The notes beneath the pieces are model-generated. The model saw only the letters and a program-made list of their open reading frames with translations, was not told the origin of the DNA and did not search any database. The translations under genes were made by a program, and so were the position numbers. A stretch of DNA of 64,000 nt from Polytrichum commune (taxonomy: Eukaryota; Streptophyta; Polytrichopsida; Polytrichales; Polytrichaceae). Shown here one piece after another: positions 33,460-45,444 of this stretch. Within the stretch, counting starts at the first letter, position 1, and each line of letters starts with the position of its first letter. Where the stretch lies: NCBI GenBank assembly GCA_950295325.1, contig OX485808.1, positions 31,516,527-31,580,526 on the forward strand, given 5' to 3'.

Positions 33460-35806
33460 TATTTGGTCTGGTCAACTGCACACAACAAACTTGTGTCAGC
33501 CCATATTCATTTTCAAATCAACTCACTTGTTTGTTTTGTGCCTCGTTTGGAGTGTTACCTTTCCGTGGATCTTGTGCTGTAACATCCTATATTCTTTTTT
33601 ATATGCTTCGATGGCATTACAATTGGTTCTTTGCTCTCTCCTTCCTCCTTTGTGCTTTTGGTAGTGCTTGTGCTCTTTATCACCTTACTTTTCTTGCATC
33701 TCATTCTTACTTTGTATACGGACATTGATGTAGCTACAATGTCCACCAAACATCCCGTTTGCCACACACAAATCAACAGACATCCACCTCAACCCAATAA
33801 AACACGTAACATGCAATCACAATTGCCTAACACACACCCTGCTACGCCCACGAGTTGCACTCAAGGCGTAGCTAGTCAAACATCCGCTTGTCCAATATCC
33901 ATACACGCATGCCATGGTAGACCTGCAAGTGAGCTTGTGGTTATTTCCTTGTGCACATCAATAGATGGTGCAAATTGCTATAAATACTGCCACAAAGTTG
34001 TCTTAGACCGCCGAGTATAGTGTTGACAAATGGGATTAATTTGAAGGTTGGGATCATTGACCAAAATGCAACCTCAGAAGAAAAGAAACAATGCTCTTGG
34101 AATAAATATGCACCTACAAGTACACATTTAAACAATGACTTCTTGGCCATGCTCAAACCTCGCCCGGGGCCTGTGAGCAAGAATCTTCAACCCCTCTTTG
34201 ATTGCGTCCTAGTCCGGGTGGTGAGTCATCCATCACATAACCTAACTATTCACTTTCGCATGCACTTTCATTACTCCAATTAATTGTGAGAGAAATGGTG
34301 TGAATGACACCTTTTTCATTAACCAAACGAGCATTCACAAATGGTTGATCACCAACCAATGCCTATCACCTTATGGATCATTTGAGTTCCTCCCACATCC
34401 TAGCCTAAGTGTGCCATTCCCCCACAAGCGGGGGATCCGGCTCATTCTCTACCTCACAGCCCTTGTTCACTACCTCATCAATTATTGGCATCCATTCACT
34501 TAACCCCAACCTCAACACATGATGTGTATCTTAATTAAGCAGCCATTTGTGTTGCCACTACTGCACTGAGGGTCGCGGTGCTACTAGACAGTTCGGTCTC
34601 TTCGTCCTCCTCTGTTGTTCTTCATGACCGACCAGGCCTAGCCGCCGTAGCTCGGTCACCACCTCCCTCTCGTCCACATCCCATGCAGTCATTTGGGAAC
34701 TTAGCCCCTCTCCAACCATGCGGCATCTGGACCGACCCCTTCGAAGCCGACAATGACGAGGACCGGTCGGTGATCCTCCTCTCTTCCACACTGTCTTGAA
34801 CAACCCTCCCAGCAATTGAGCGTCCCAACACCGAATGAGGACGACCTCACATTGGGTGACCCGTGTGGCCACCTTCTTCCAGACACGGCGTGCAACCCCC
34901 AATTTCATCCACCTTACTTATATGCAATGTCGATCCCCTGCCACCCTCGGCTTCAATAAATCATCAGCTCGTTGTTGCGTGTTCACAAATGCAGTAGCAC
35001 CACCTGCTGACTCTCTATCCCACGCTTCCATTCTTCCTCTATCCCTCCTGCTTGACAATTAGATTTACTTACTCTTTTTCCCTCCGGCCGATCCTCAATT
35101 CAGACCGCCGCAGGCTGTAGCTACACCACACCGATCCAGTTGGTGTCTTCTTCTACTTCCTACAGTATAAGCAAAACTCTCTCACTCCAAATATTTCTTT
35201 CTTTTGAAAACAGTTTCAACCAAAACTCACTACCTCATTCCTGCCTCAGATTCCAATGTGCAGAGTACTATTGCCACGATTAAATTATGTTAAACATCAT
35301 GACTAACCTGAAGGCGTACACAATCTAAACTATTGGGTTGCCCCCATTTTTGCACACTACAAGGATTCCGGCATTACTTCCCTGATTCACATCTCGCTAG
35401 CATCCACAAGCGCTCGTACAGGGCAACCCCGCCTCATCACACATCCAACCACACTACATCTTCTTCCACCGCATTCGGCCCTCGCGTCATCAGCGCACCC
35501 TCAAGTCCCGACTGCTGCACCACTTTGATATCCAACAGATTAACTCACACCTTTTCACCTGCCGCCAGATTCCGATCCTGGGAGAGCGAGGTTAGCCCAA
35601 TGGCCAATCCAGCTCAGGAGTGGTGCCCCTACAACCATCATCGCCAATCCATCACCCTCCAATCACGATTTTCTTTCTCGACTACGCATCCACCCCCCTT
35701 TCCTTTACCCAATCAGCATTCCGTTAACACCGAAGCGTTTGTGCTCACCCGTCCGAGGTTGAGGCAGTGCTTCCGCCTCCCATCTTGAGTCTCCCTCTCC
35801 CCTTGC
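33460..35806. other. No gene recognised; C-rich part from about 34550
   Basis: Between 34550 and 35790 the plus strand becomes C-rich and several frames of 100-150 codons stay open, but they overlap on both strands, show no known domain and lack credible splice or start context. I treat them as chance frames. The gypsy 5' LTR begins at the right edge. Confidence 0.4.
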
Positions 35807-36502
35807 TGTGAGCCCAAAAGGGTGCCCACATTTAGTCTTAGACCCTTGAAACGTTAGTTGATGCACTTTGAAGTAGCATGTTACTTCACAAAAATATAAA
35901 AAGAGTGAAATGTTAGTCTTAGAAGTACCATGTTGTAAGAGGCTAGGATGTGAGTTGTTATTGTGTTTTTACCTTCGGAAGGATTTGAGTGAATGAGGAT
36001 AGGTAAGGAGAACTTGGATTGAGTAGTTAGTGAGTAGGCTAGTACAAATGGATGGAGACAACCAAAGTGACTCAAGAGGCAAGTGCATTCGAATTGGGAT
36101 GAATGGAGGATCACATGGAGCGCACAAGTGGACCACCTCATCATGGCCACTTAATGGGGAAGGCCCAAGGAAGAATGCAAGGTGGAGGATAAGCAAATTC
36201 TCAAAGCACCAATCAAATCACGAGTTAAGCATCGTGGTTTGAATTAAGTGGTGAGCGACGATTTGGGAAAGTAAGGGGAGAAAGTTATGGCGGCGGAAAG
36301 CGAAGGAGGCTAAGTTTGGGTTGAAGCATCCCAAGTTTGGTAAAGTGTGGTAGGTAGAAAGCCAAGGCTAGTTAAATGTTCGAATTAGGATCCTTGTTGA
36401 TCATTTGAGGGAGGAAGGCTTAGAAGATAGGATTGGCGCCTACTAAGTAGGAGGAAATCTCAAGGGCTTATCGTGAGCCTTGAGGGTGCTCACCCCCTCA
36501 AG

Positions 36503-36516
36503 CTTACTATATAATC
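36503..36516 (+). promoter_or_regulatory. Candidate TATA box in the gypsy LTR
   Basis: ACTATATAATCC lies about 1.05 kb before the LTR end. The related solo LTR has CTATATAAG at the equivalent place on its strand (near 25605). Conservation of this motif in both supports its being the LTR promoter. Confidence 0.4.
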
Positions 36517-37026
36517 CCTCATTCTTCCCTCACTCATCCTCTCTTTCCTTTGTGCTCCAAAGCACCCCACGAGTTATAAGTGTGGGTGTGGGAAGCCATA
36601 TTGGAGCACATGTGTGTGCTTAGTTTTTAGTTTGAGAGCCAAGGCTTGTTAGCCTTGAAGAGGGCTTGACCTCTTGGTAGAATTAGTGTTGACGTGAAGG
36701 ATTTTAAAGTTAATTCATGATTCCAATTTGTGGTACTTAAAGTTCATGTTTTGAATACACGTGGTTGCAAGTTCCATGTTTAAGAGTTGAGCACTTGATG
36801 TTGTGATGAGTGCAAAAATATACTTGTGTAGATTAGTTAGTCTTAGTGAAGTTAGGAAATTCTCTCTCCCCCTCTCCTCTCTAGGATTTTAGGATTTTAG
36901 GATTAGAGAAGAATTGTGTGATTAGAAAGGGGTTGTTAGTAGAATTAGGGAAATTAGGTAGGAAGATTAGTTAAGGGCTTGAATAATTAGTGAGGTAGTT
37001 GGGGATTACAACTACAAAGTTGTGGG

Positions 37027-37290
37027 TTCATGAAGGAGCTGGGTTTATGAAGGAGCTGGGTTTGTTTAGTTAGAAAGTAAAGAGCTGGGTTTATGAAGGA
37101 CCTGGGTTTGTTTAGTTAGAAGCTAAGGAGCTGGGTTCATGAAGGAGCTGGGTTTATGAAGGAGCTGGGTTTGTTTAGTTAGAAAGTAAAGAGCTGGGTT
37201 TATGAAGGACCTGGGTTTGTTTAGTTAGAAGCTAAGAAGCTGGGTTTATGAAGGAGCTGGGTTTGTTTAGTTAGAAGCTAAGAAGCTGGG
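37027..37290 (+). repeat. Minisatellite within the LTR
   Basis: About eight units built from GAGCTGGGTTTATGAAGGA alternating with CTGGGTTTGTTTAGTTAGAA and AAGTAAA or GCTAAG, giving higher-order units of about 20, 45 and 65 bp. Confidence 0.85.
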
Positions 37291-37554
37291 TGGACGTTAG
37301 AAGCAAACAAAGACAAAATAGCACCCGAGCATAAGGAGGTTAAATAGTTAACTTGTGCATTCTCCACATACGTATTGAAATCGTACATTGAGTAGTTAAA
37401 AGTGAAATTCCAGTTAAATCCAAGACCACTTGAAGGGTGAACCTTGCACTATGGACTCATCCAAGTCCAAATCCAATACCGCGGAGGAATGTGAGCCCAA
37501 ACCCACTACTCGGACTACGGACGCTTAAGGGTGGGGGGTTTGGCCTCACATAAT

Positions 37555-37573
37555 TGGTGCGTCTGCCGGGAGC
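37555..37573 (+). promoter_or_regulatory. Primer-binding site of the gypsy element
   Basis: TGGTGCGTCTGCCGGGAGC begins 4 bp after the LTR end. The TGG start and the GCCGGG core resemble the tRNA-Asp-type sites (TGGCGCCGTTGCCGGGGA) of plant Tat and Athila elements, with several differences. The exact priming tRNA is not determined. Confidence 0.6.
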
Positions 37574-38461
37574 GAAGCGGAAGGTAGTTACAAGACTTGG
37601 AGGCGACTAGGAGACTTGGAGGCAACTAGGAAAAATTGGAGACACAAACTTGAGAGAAGGGAAGGAGCACCCGAAACTCGGTAAGTATTCTCTCTTTGGG
37701 TTACATTTGAATTCATTGTATTTCAACTATTCCTTGGAATGAATTGCATTGTCAATTACGCAAATTCATTTTTGAGGAAGGAGCGCGGCGAAGGTACGTC
37801 CTCAACCTTTTTGGGAATTTGCTAAGAACTTAAAATGAACTTATAACCGAGTAGCTCATTAAAACATTAGAGGGTAAATTCACCTTAGGACATTGAACTT
37901 TGACACTCACCTCGGGGTGAGTCTCAAAGTTTTGGGAGTTGTCATTTCATGCTCTAGATTAAATTAATATTTCACAAAGTTTATGGTGTTGTTACATTGA
38001 GTCACGATTGAGGGGAGTGCTAACTCACAGGGGGATGCGATTGCTCAAGGTATGTTTATTTCTTCAAAGTGAACTCATTAACGAATTAAGGAATGCCTTT
38101 TGTACTCGTGATTGTTGTTATCCGTTGTAGAGGGTAATTCCCAAATTGTGGATGGTGTGAGAAGTTGAAGGGTGAAGCCTCGACTTTTAACATAATCTAC
38201 TCGGAAGGTCACCCCCTCACAATCGGTATTGTGGTGAGTGTTAATTTGCGGGAAGGTGCGGAGGTGATGCTCCGACTTAACCAAAAAATTAACATGAACA
38301 TGCCTATCCCCTATTGGGATTCTTTCACCTAAGTGGGCTTGCAGGTTCTTTTCCTCACCTCCTAAAAAAAAATTATAACCACACCAAGACAAGTGAAAAT
38401 ATTAAGAGGGGAATTGCTAGGATTATGTGTGGTCAAGTGAGGGTCGATCGATTCTTATGGA
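37574..38461 (+). other. 5' leader of the gypsy element
   Basis: About 890 bp of untranslated leader between the primer-binding site and the gag start codon. No conserved frame. It probably carries packaging signals, but none can be seen directly. Confidence 0.5.
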
Positions 38462-41400
38462 ATGCAAGGTAGGACTCGCTCACAAAAACCAAGTTTGATA
38501 GTAGGACTAGAGAAATCTACTCGAAAGAGGCGGTCCTCTAAAATCAGTGATAGATTAGAACAAGATAATGTTAGAATAGAGAGTTGTTTGAACGTCGAAC
38601 CTAGGACTAGGTCAATTCTAGACACCTTAGAACTTGGAGCTCAACTTGAAGAGGAGATCACTCCCTCCAAATTGAGTGGTGAAACTTCTTCGGAAAATTA
38701 CACACTTAGAGAAGAATTCCCGGTAGAAGTTGATAGGGGATTGTTGAATAGTTCACCGGTCACCATGGCCGAGGAACGGGGGATGGATCCACCACCCATA
38801 CCCCCAATTCCGCCCATACCTCCTATACATCCAATAGACCCATTGGTTAGGCCAAGAGGCCTACCAATTGTGGTTCCACAAAATTTAGCGGCGATGGATA
38901 TGCCATCTCATCTCCCTAAATTTTATGGGACCAAGGATGAGGACCCCTCTCGGCACATGGAACGGTATATCGAACGGTTGGCTAGCTTCCTCATAACCAA
39001 CCCGGGTTATTGGTTAGTGTGGTTTCCTACCACTCTAGAGGGGGAAGCCTATGAATGGTATCGGGATCATGCCGAGGGACATTTTAGGGGATGGAAACAA
39101 TTACAAAGGGAGTTTCTTAACGAATTTAGGCCGGAAGTGGGTCAAAGTACCGCATTAAGGGCATTGTCGTCATTGAAGCAAGGAAGGGAGGAAGAAATTT
39201 CGGCTTACATTAGGAGGTTTGATTTAGTGTGCACTAGATTTGTGGGTACCATGCTCAACGACGACACGCTAAAGCAATTTTTCATTCAAGGGTTTTTTAA
39301 GTCCGGAACTATTAGGGGTGTTCTAGAAAGGAATCCCTTGACCTTGGCGGATGCCAAGCGTGCGGCTAGAGATATTGAAAACTTGGATAAAGATCACGAA
39401 AGGCTATGGAGAAGGGAGGATGAATTGATCCCACAATTCATCCCCATACGCCCTAGGGTGGTAGCGGTAGAACCCGCTAAGTATGAGAACCAAATTCCAT
39501 ATGCCATTGTGGACACCGGTCCCCGACCTTTAGCGGTTAGGGAACCGGCACCTCTTTTGGCACTACCGGCCCCTAGAACGGATCCACACTTGGAGGAGGT
39601 TGAGAGAAGACTAGGTGCTAGCCAACTAGGATTCCAAGAGGCTATGATAAAACAAATGCAAAGCCTCACGGATCAAATGTCATTAATGATCCGGAGTCAA
39701 CAACCGGGGCCTCCACCCCCGGTTGAGTCGGGTAGGCATTCTTCCGGATTATGGTGTGTCCAATGTGGCCAACCGGGCCACACGCGTCAATTTTGTAGAA
39801 GTGGACAAAACCGTGACCAAAGAGGAAACGGTAACCCACCTCAACAAAATCAACGAGGTCAAGCGCCACCTCACTATGGAAATGGAAGCAATAGAGGACC
39901 ACAACCTAGAGGGCAAGGTGGCCAAAATTTAGAGAAGAAGGAATTTCATCCCTTTTGTGGAAGGTGGCACGCTCAAGGACAATGTTGGTCCGAAGGTCAA
40001 GAGTTTAATTGTAGCAATTGTGGAGGAAGTCATCCCTCGGATACGTGTCGCCAACCGGACAAAATAATTAATGTCCCTTACCCGGTGGCTAATCCACAAC
40101 AACAAGCAAGGGATAATATGCGAGGTGCTAGGCCACAAGGAGTACCGGCCAATGAACTTAGGCCACCTAACTTATACTATGACCATAGTAATGCTAGGCA
40201 AACTTTTCATCCACCGGCGGGCTTGCAAACTACAACCGGTTACATTCCAATACAAAATAGACAAGGAGTTCCACCTAATGGTAGTAACGGGAGACAAGCG
40301 CCTCCAACGGATCCGGGACCATCTAACTCCCAAGATGTTAGGTTCATGGATGGAGTGTTGGAGGCCACATGTGATGACATGCTTCCTCTCCCAACGAGAA
40401 TTGGAGAGGAGCAAAGTCAATGGCCTCCTCACACCAATGCTATTACATATGAGTTAGTGAAGGGTAAGGGTGTGGTTGAAGAAGCACCTGCACTAGCGGT
40501 AACTACTAGGGCTAGGAGAGGGGATGCCCCGTTGGAGGTAGGAATAGGAGAGCAAGGAAATTACTCTTCGGATGAAGAGATTAATCTCTCCGAGTTGGAT
40601 AGGGTAGCTAGAAGAGCTACTAAGGATGTGGAGAGGGAAAATATAATTTTACAAGATAGGGAGAGGACTAATGCGGTACATGACTTGGATAATAGCGATG
40701 TGGGTGAATGGGAAGGACCGGGGGTTCCCGTAGACGAATTCGACGTAGTGGGTAATTCTAAGGTGGAAAGATCTACCGGGTACGACTTGTGGGCGGACCT
40801 TAGTACACTCAAGGCGGATATTACTTTCGGCCAACTATTGGAAATTTCACCCACGGCAAGGAAAACATTAAAGGAGGGAATGCCGGTACACAAGAGGATG
40901 AGGAAGGTGAAAGCTAAAATAGCCGCTAGGATCCAATCACAAGGTGGAAGAGACGTGAAAGCTATAGAAATAGAAGTTGTTATAGTAGATAAGGTGGTTC
41001 CTAATGTGCTAGTCGACGGAGGGAGTAGTCTAAATATACTACCGGAGGATACTATGAAAAAATTGGGACTTGGACTCACGGGGCCTTCACCTTTGGTCAT
41101 AAATATGGCAAATCAAAGTTCGACTACGCCTTTGGGGATGATCAAGGATTGTAGAATGACTACGGGAGGTGAGGAGTACTTGGTCACCTTCCATGTCATT
41201 AAAATGCACTCCAACAAGGACACCTTCCCCATTTTGCTAGGTAGGCCTTGGTTGCGGATGGCGAATGCTATGGTCAATAGGGGTGGACCTAAACCATCCA
41301 TCACTTATGGTCCGGAGGGTAATAGGGTCATAGTGTCCATTGGTTCATTAGAAGGATGGATGAAGAAGGAGATGTATTTGCCATTGGAGAAGGAAATTGA

Positions 41401-44347
41401 TGACTTAAACGAGAATGAGATTGGCAAGGCATTGGTGGGAGTCGTCCATCCCGAAGGTCAAAGGGTTGTTATAGATTCGGGCTCGGGAAGTCTAGGTCCT
41501 AATTTTTACAATTATGGGGATAATGGGGATTATGCCCAATGGCCAAGGGAGTACCCCGAGTCCGAGGTTGATGTAATGGTTACATTTCACCAAGTAGGCT
41601 TAGGGAGTGAATTTCCTAGTGTTAGTTTAGGAGAGGGCTCATTGTTGGAGCCATGTGAGGTGCTCACCGAGGAAGAGTGGGTTAGCGGTGGGTTAACACC
41701 TTGGGTAGATGACGTGGAAGAGGGTGAGGTTAGTTTAATTCATGTAGATGGGACTCAAGAGGAGGATGTGATTATTGAGTCATCGAAATTGGAGGAGCCT
41801 TTACATTTCAAGACCACGTCTACGGGGATAGTTGTAGGTCAAGATGTGAAAGATTACCCCAATGTGCCTTCCGATTGGTATCGGAACAAAGAGGAACAAG
41901 CACATGTGTCGGAAGCGGATTGGCGGTACGTGGATGTGAAATTAAAGAATGGAAAAACCCGACAAATGAAGATGGGCTCCAAATTGGGGGAGAAAGAGGT
42001 TAGGGAGTATAGCAATTTGGTGGATGAGTTTAGTGATACTTTTGCATGGTCCTACGATGAGCTTAAGGGAATTCCTAGGGAAATGGTAGAGCACCGGATT
42101 CCTTTAATTCCGGGGGCGAGGCCAATTAGACAAAAGGAGAGGAGGATGAATCCTCAATTGCAATTGTTGGTGAAAGCGGAATTGGAAAGGTTATTGAAGG
42201 CCGGGTTTATCAAGCCGGTGGAAATCACGGATTGGGTTTCTCCTATGGTCTTAGTAAAGAAAAAAGATGGGAAATTAAGGGTTTGTGTCGACTATAGGAA
42301 ATTGAATTCGTGCACACAAAAGGATCACTTCCCCTTACCTTTTATCACCTTGTTGCTTGAGGAGGTTGGAGGTCATTCGCGATATACCTTTATGGATGGG
42401 TATGCGGGTTATAATCAAATTTCCATAGCCCTCCAAGATATCCATAAAACGGCTTTTACTACACCTTGGGGTACTTTTGTGTGGGTAGTGATGCCATTTG
42501 GGTTATGTAATGCCCCGGCTACTTTCCAACGATTAGTAATGTATATCTTCACCGACTTGTTGTTCAAATCCATGACCGTCTTTGTGGACGATTTTAGCAC
42601 ACAAAGTAATGTGGATGATCACCTACATTGTGTTAGGGAGGCATTGGTTAGGTGTAGGAAGATGAGGTTAGCATTGAACCCGGATAAGACATTTTTGGGA
42701 GTGAATAAGGGAGTGTTGTTGGGTTATGTTGTTAGTGAGAAAGGTAGAGAACCCGATCCGGATAAGATTGCGGCCATAAGCGACTTGGCAACTCCAACCA
42801 ATTCCAAGGGGATCTCTAAGTTGTTAGGACATGTGGGATGGTACCGGGAACTTATTCCTAATTTTTCAAAGATAGCGGTGCCCATTACCCATTTGCTCAA
42901 AAAGGATGTCAAATTCGAGTGGACGGATGCTTGTCAAAAAGCCTTTGAGGAATTGCGGGATAGGTTGAGCACCTATCCGGTGTTGATACCACCCAATTGG
43001 GGTAAACCTTTTCACGTCTATTGTGATGCTAGTAATGTGGCAATAGGGAGTGCGCTTTGTCAAGCAACGGGAGAAAAAGAGAAGGATCAACCTATAGCTT
43101 ATGCGAGTAAGCAATTGACCCCCGCCGAAAGAAACTACTCTACAACGGAGAGGGAGTGCCTAGCCATGGTGTTTTCCGTTAAAAAGTTTAGGCATTACCT
43201 CATGTGCAACCCGGTTGTATTTTTTGTTGACCACATGGCTATCAAGTATCTAATTAACAAGGCGGAGTTAAGTGGTAGGTTAGCTAGGTGGGTTTTGTTA
43301 TTAGAAGAATTCGACTACACGGTGGAATATAAACCGGGTCGTATGCATTTACAAGCGGACCACTTGTCTAGGTTGTCGGAGGAGATAGGAAAAAATCCGG
43401 TAAATGATATGTTAGTAGATGATAGCCTCTTTGTGGTCACTTCTACACCGGAGTGGTATGCGGGCATAGTGGAATTTCTAACAACCCACAAGTTGCCCAA
43501 AGAGTGGACAAAAGAAGAGAGAAGGAAGGTGAGGGTAAATAGTAGGCAATTTGTTGTAGTGGGCCATAGGTTGTTTAGAAGGGGGTCCGATGGTATTTTA
43601 CGACGATGCGTGTCAAAAACGGAGGTTGAAGCGATTTTAATCGCTTGCCACGATAGCGCTTGCGGCGGTCACTTCTCGGGTCAACTCACCGGGCAAAAAA
43701 TACTTAGAGCGGGCTACTTTTGGCCTACACTATTTAAGGACGCCCATGACTATGTAAGGAAATGCGACGCTTGCCAACGGTATGCCCGAAACGACCTTAG
43801 AATGGAGATGCCTTTACATGTATCATTACCCTTAATTCCTTTCGAAAAATGGGGCATCGACTATGTGGGTGAGGTCCATCCCCAATCTTCAAAAGGAATG
43901 AAATATATTGTGGTGGCAACCGAGTACCTCACCAAGTGGGCGGAAGCCAAAGCGGTGAAGACCGACACGGCGGAACACGCGGCAACATTTATGTACGAAA
44001 ACATAATTTCGCGGTTCGGGGTGCCGAAGATCCTAGTAAGCGATAGGGGTACTCACTTTTTGAATGACTTGATTCGAGAGATGACAGAGAAATTTAAAAT
44101 TGATCACCGGAAGACTACTCCCTACCACCCACAAACCAATGGACAAACGGAAAGGGTTAACGGAATTTTGGTGAGTATACTACGCAAGACGGTTATAGAC
44201 TCGAAGCGGGATTGGGATACGAAACTAACGGCGGCACTTTGGGCATACCGTACAACCTATAAGGTAACTACGCGTGCTACACCATTTTCCTTACCCAAAA
44301 TAGTAGCACGTTCCTCTCCATCAACAATCATGACAATTGGAAAATGA
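38462..44347 (+). CDS. Ty3-gypsy gag-pol polyprotein, single frame, 3'-truncated
   Basis: One uninterrupted frame of 1,961 codons from ATG 38462. Approximate order: gag (residues 150-310, EGEAYEWYRDH), zinc knuckles (C-x2-C-x4-H-x4-C near 429; a variant near 515), aspartic protease (VDGGSSLNIL near 849), reverse transcriptase (VCVDYRKLN near 1272; catalytic FVDD near 1373), RNase H (YCDAS near 1519), integrase HHCC zinc site (near 1730) and DDE core with Asp near 1797, Asp near 1858 and Glu 36 residues later (D-x35-E). All key residues are present. DGGSSLNIL and the primer site point to the Tat/Athila side of plant Ty3-gypsy. Sense ends after TTRATPFSL (about 44288); the last 18 residues are unrelated read-through into flanking DNA. 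The integrase tail, polypurine tract and 3' LTR are gone, so it cannot move on its own. Confidence 0.92.
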   Translation: MQGRTRSQKPSLIVGLEKSTRKRRSSKISDRLEQDNVRIESCLNVEPRTRSILDTLELGAQLEEEITPSKLSGETSSENYTLREEFPVEVDRGLLNSSPVTMAEERGMDPPPIPPIPPIPPIHPIDPLVRPRGLPIVVPQNLAAMDMPSHLPKFYGTKDEDPSRHMERYIERLASFLITNPGYWLVWFPTTLEGEAYEWYRDHAEGHFRGWKQLQREFLNEFRPEVGQSTALRALSSLKQGREEEISAYIRRFDLVCTRFVGTMLNDDTLKQFFIQGFFKSGTIRGVLERNPLTLADAKRAARDIENLDKDHERLWRREDELIPQFIPIRPRVVAVEPAKYENQIPYAIVDTGPRPLAVREPAPLLALPAPRTDPHLEEVERRLGASQLGFQEAMIKQMQSLTDQMSLMIRSQQPGPPPPVESGRHSSGLWCVQCGQPGHTRQFCRSGQNRDQRGNGNPPQQNQRGQAPPHYGNGSNRGPQPRGQGGQNLEKKEFHPFCGRWHAQGQCWSEGQEFNCSNCGGSHPSDTCRQPDKIINVPYPVANPQQQARDNMRGARPQGVPANELRPPNLYYDHSNARQTFHPPAGLQTTTGYIPIQNRQGVPPNGSNGRQAPPTDPGPSNSQDVRFMDGVLEATCDDMLPLPTRIGEEQSQWPPHTNAITYELVKGKGVVEEAPALAVTTRARRGDAPLEVGIGEQGNYSSDEEINLSELDRVARRATKDVERENIILQDRERTNAVHDLDNSDVGEWEGPGVPVDEFDVVGNSKVERSTGYDLWADLSTLKADITFGQLLEISPTARKTLKEGMPVHKRMRKVKAKIAARIQSQGGRDVKAIEIEVVIVDKVVPNVLVDGGSSLNILPEDTMKKLGLGLTGPSPLVINMANQSSTTPLGMIKDCRMTTGGEEYLVTFHVIKMHSNKDTFPILLGRPWLRMANAMVNRGGPKPSITYGPEGNRVIVSIGSLEGWMKKEMYLPLEKEIDDLNENEIGKALVGVVHPEGQRVVIDSGSGSLGPNFYNYGDNGDYAQWPREYPESEVDVMVTFHQVGLGSEFPSVSLGEGSLLEPCEVLTEEEWVSGGLTPWVDDVEEGEVSLIHVDGTQEEDVIIESSKLEEPLHFKTTSTGIVVGQDVKDYPNVPSDWYRNKEEQAHVSEADWRYVDVKLKNGKTRQMKMGSKLGEKEVREYSNLVDEFSDTFAWSYDELKGIPREMVEHRIPLIPGARPIRQKERRMNPQLQLLVKAELERLLKAGFIKPVEITDWVSPMVLVKKKDGKLRVCVDYRKLNSCTQKDHFPLPFITLLLEEVGGHSRYTFMDGYAGYNQISIALQDIHKTAFTTPWGTFVWVVMPFGLCNAPATFQRLVMYIFTDLLFKSMTVFVDDFSTQSNVDDHLHCVREALVRCRKMRLALNPDKTFLGVNKGVLLGYVVSEKGREPDPDKIAAISDLATPTNSKGISKLLGHVGWYRELIPNFSKIAVPITHLLKKDVKFEWTDACQKAFEELRDRLSTYPVLIPPNWGKPFHVYCDASNVAIGSALCQATGEKEKDQPIAYASKQLTPAERNYSTTERECLAMVFSVKKFRHYLMCNPVVFFVDHMAIKYLINKAELSGRLARWVLLLEEFDYTVEYKPGRMHLQADHLSRLSEEIGKNPVNDMLVDDSLFVVTSTPEWYAGIVEFLTTHKLPKEWTKEERRKVRVNSRQFVVVGHRLFRRGSDGILRRCVSKTEVEAILIACHDSACGGHFSGQLTGQKILRAGYFWPTLFKDAHDYVRKCDACQRYARNDLRMEMPLHVSLPLIPFEKWGIDYVGEVHPQSSKGMKYIVVATEYLTKWAEAKAVKTDTAEHAATFMYENIISRFGVPKILVSDRGTHFLNDLIREMTEKFKIDHRKTTPYHPQTNGQTERVNGILVSILRKTVIDSKRDWDTKLTAALWAYRTTYKVTTRATPFSLPKIVARSSPSTIMTIGK

Positions 44348-45444
44348 AGGTCCAATCTTTGTGCAGTTTAATCCAATTGTCTATATTACGAACTTCATTG
44401 TCATGTATTTTCCATTCGTCTTTAAAAAAATCAACAATCTACACTACAAATGTTTTTCAACACTTAAAAGTTTGTTTGTTTTTTCTTTTTTCTTCCCCCC
44501 CCCCCCTTTGGAAAACCCTCACAATCACAAGCTTGCAATTTGGTACCGTGCTTCATATAAATTTGCCTTGCATTAAGTCCATAGCTCAATCTAAGCTCAA
44601 TTTACTTCATCATCCCATTTGACCATCTAGACGTCTACAGTGTTAGTCTCCCCTTGAAGTGAGGATTGTGATTATCATGAATCGGTTGACCATCCAAATG
44701 GATCTTCTCATAATAAGCAATCTCAATGACATGCAATATCAAATGAAATTTAAATAACCACATTATTTTTAGCTTTAAATTCTAGTCAAACCCTAAACCC
44801 TAGACAAAAAGAATCTTACACCCTACAAAATTACAAGTTATCTAACATGTTCAAAAGATGTGATTACATGAAGAAACGAATCACATAGGACTCCAATATT
44901 GTCATTGGTGTGAATTATGGTGTTACTTTATTTTTGAGTTTATTTACATATATTTAAAATCTTGAAACAAACATTACATAATTACATTATTTAAGCTTTA
45001 GGATATCATAGACAAATATAAGAGAAATTTTTATAAACTTATGTCTGTGATTTTAAAATACAACATTATGAAACATAAATGCTTTAAGCTTGAATTTGAT
45101 TTTATATTTTAATATGTTCAGTACATGTGATATATGTCATAGTTGGTTGTCAAAGAATATTCTTTCATAATGTTATAATTCAAAGCAGGTGATAAGTATT
45201 GATGGGATCACAATATTTTGTTTGCAATGAACTTATGAACTAATATTATATATTTAGACTCATTTATTGGTTATGAGTGAAGCGTAATGAATGCGTGAAA
45301 TAATGTCACATTAGGATATTTACACAAAAATAATATTACAATAGGGTATCAACATTAAATTTTACACCATAAAAACGAGTTATCATATTGCGGAAATTAG
45401 GTTACAGTATGGAGTAGTGAGTTTGTAATTAGGATTCGACAATA

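Larger units (their letters stand above)
35807..37550 (+). repeat. 5' LTR of the Ty3-gypsy element
   Basis: Starts TGTGAGCCCAAAAGGGTGCC and ends GGCCTCACA (TG...CA), 1,744 bp, followed after TAAT by a primer-binding site. Its start aligns with the solo LTR at 24578-25981. It holds a TATA-like promoter stretch near 36503 and a minisatellite near 37027. No second copy of this LTR exists downstream, so the 3' end of the element is missing. Confidence 0.7.
35807..44290 (+). mobile_element. Ty3-gypsy retrotransposon (Tat/Athila-like), truncated at its 3' end
   Basis: Consists of 5' LTR, primer-binding site, leader and gag-pol. An open frame of this length with all catalytic residues implies a recent insertion, yet the sequence breaks off inside the integrase C-terminus at about 44290. 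The truncation is therefore also recent, or the break reflects a rearrangement or assembly join. Confidence 0.8.

Noticed and set aside
34558-35788. Frames of 116 and 151 codons in the C-rich tract
   Set aside because: They overlap other frames on the opposite strand, have no domain and no start or splice support. I cannot tell them from chance.
39394-43500. Minus-strand and shifted frames up to 179 codons inside the gypsy element
   Set aside because: Shadows of the long gag-pol frame on the opposite strand; no independent motif.
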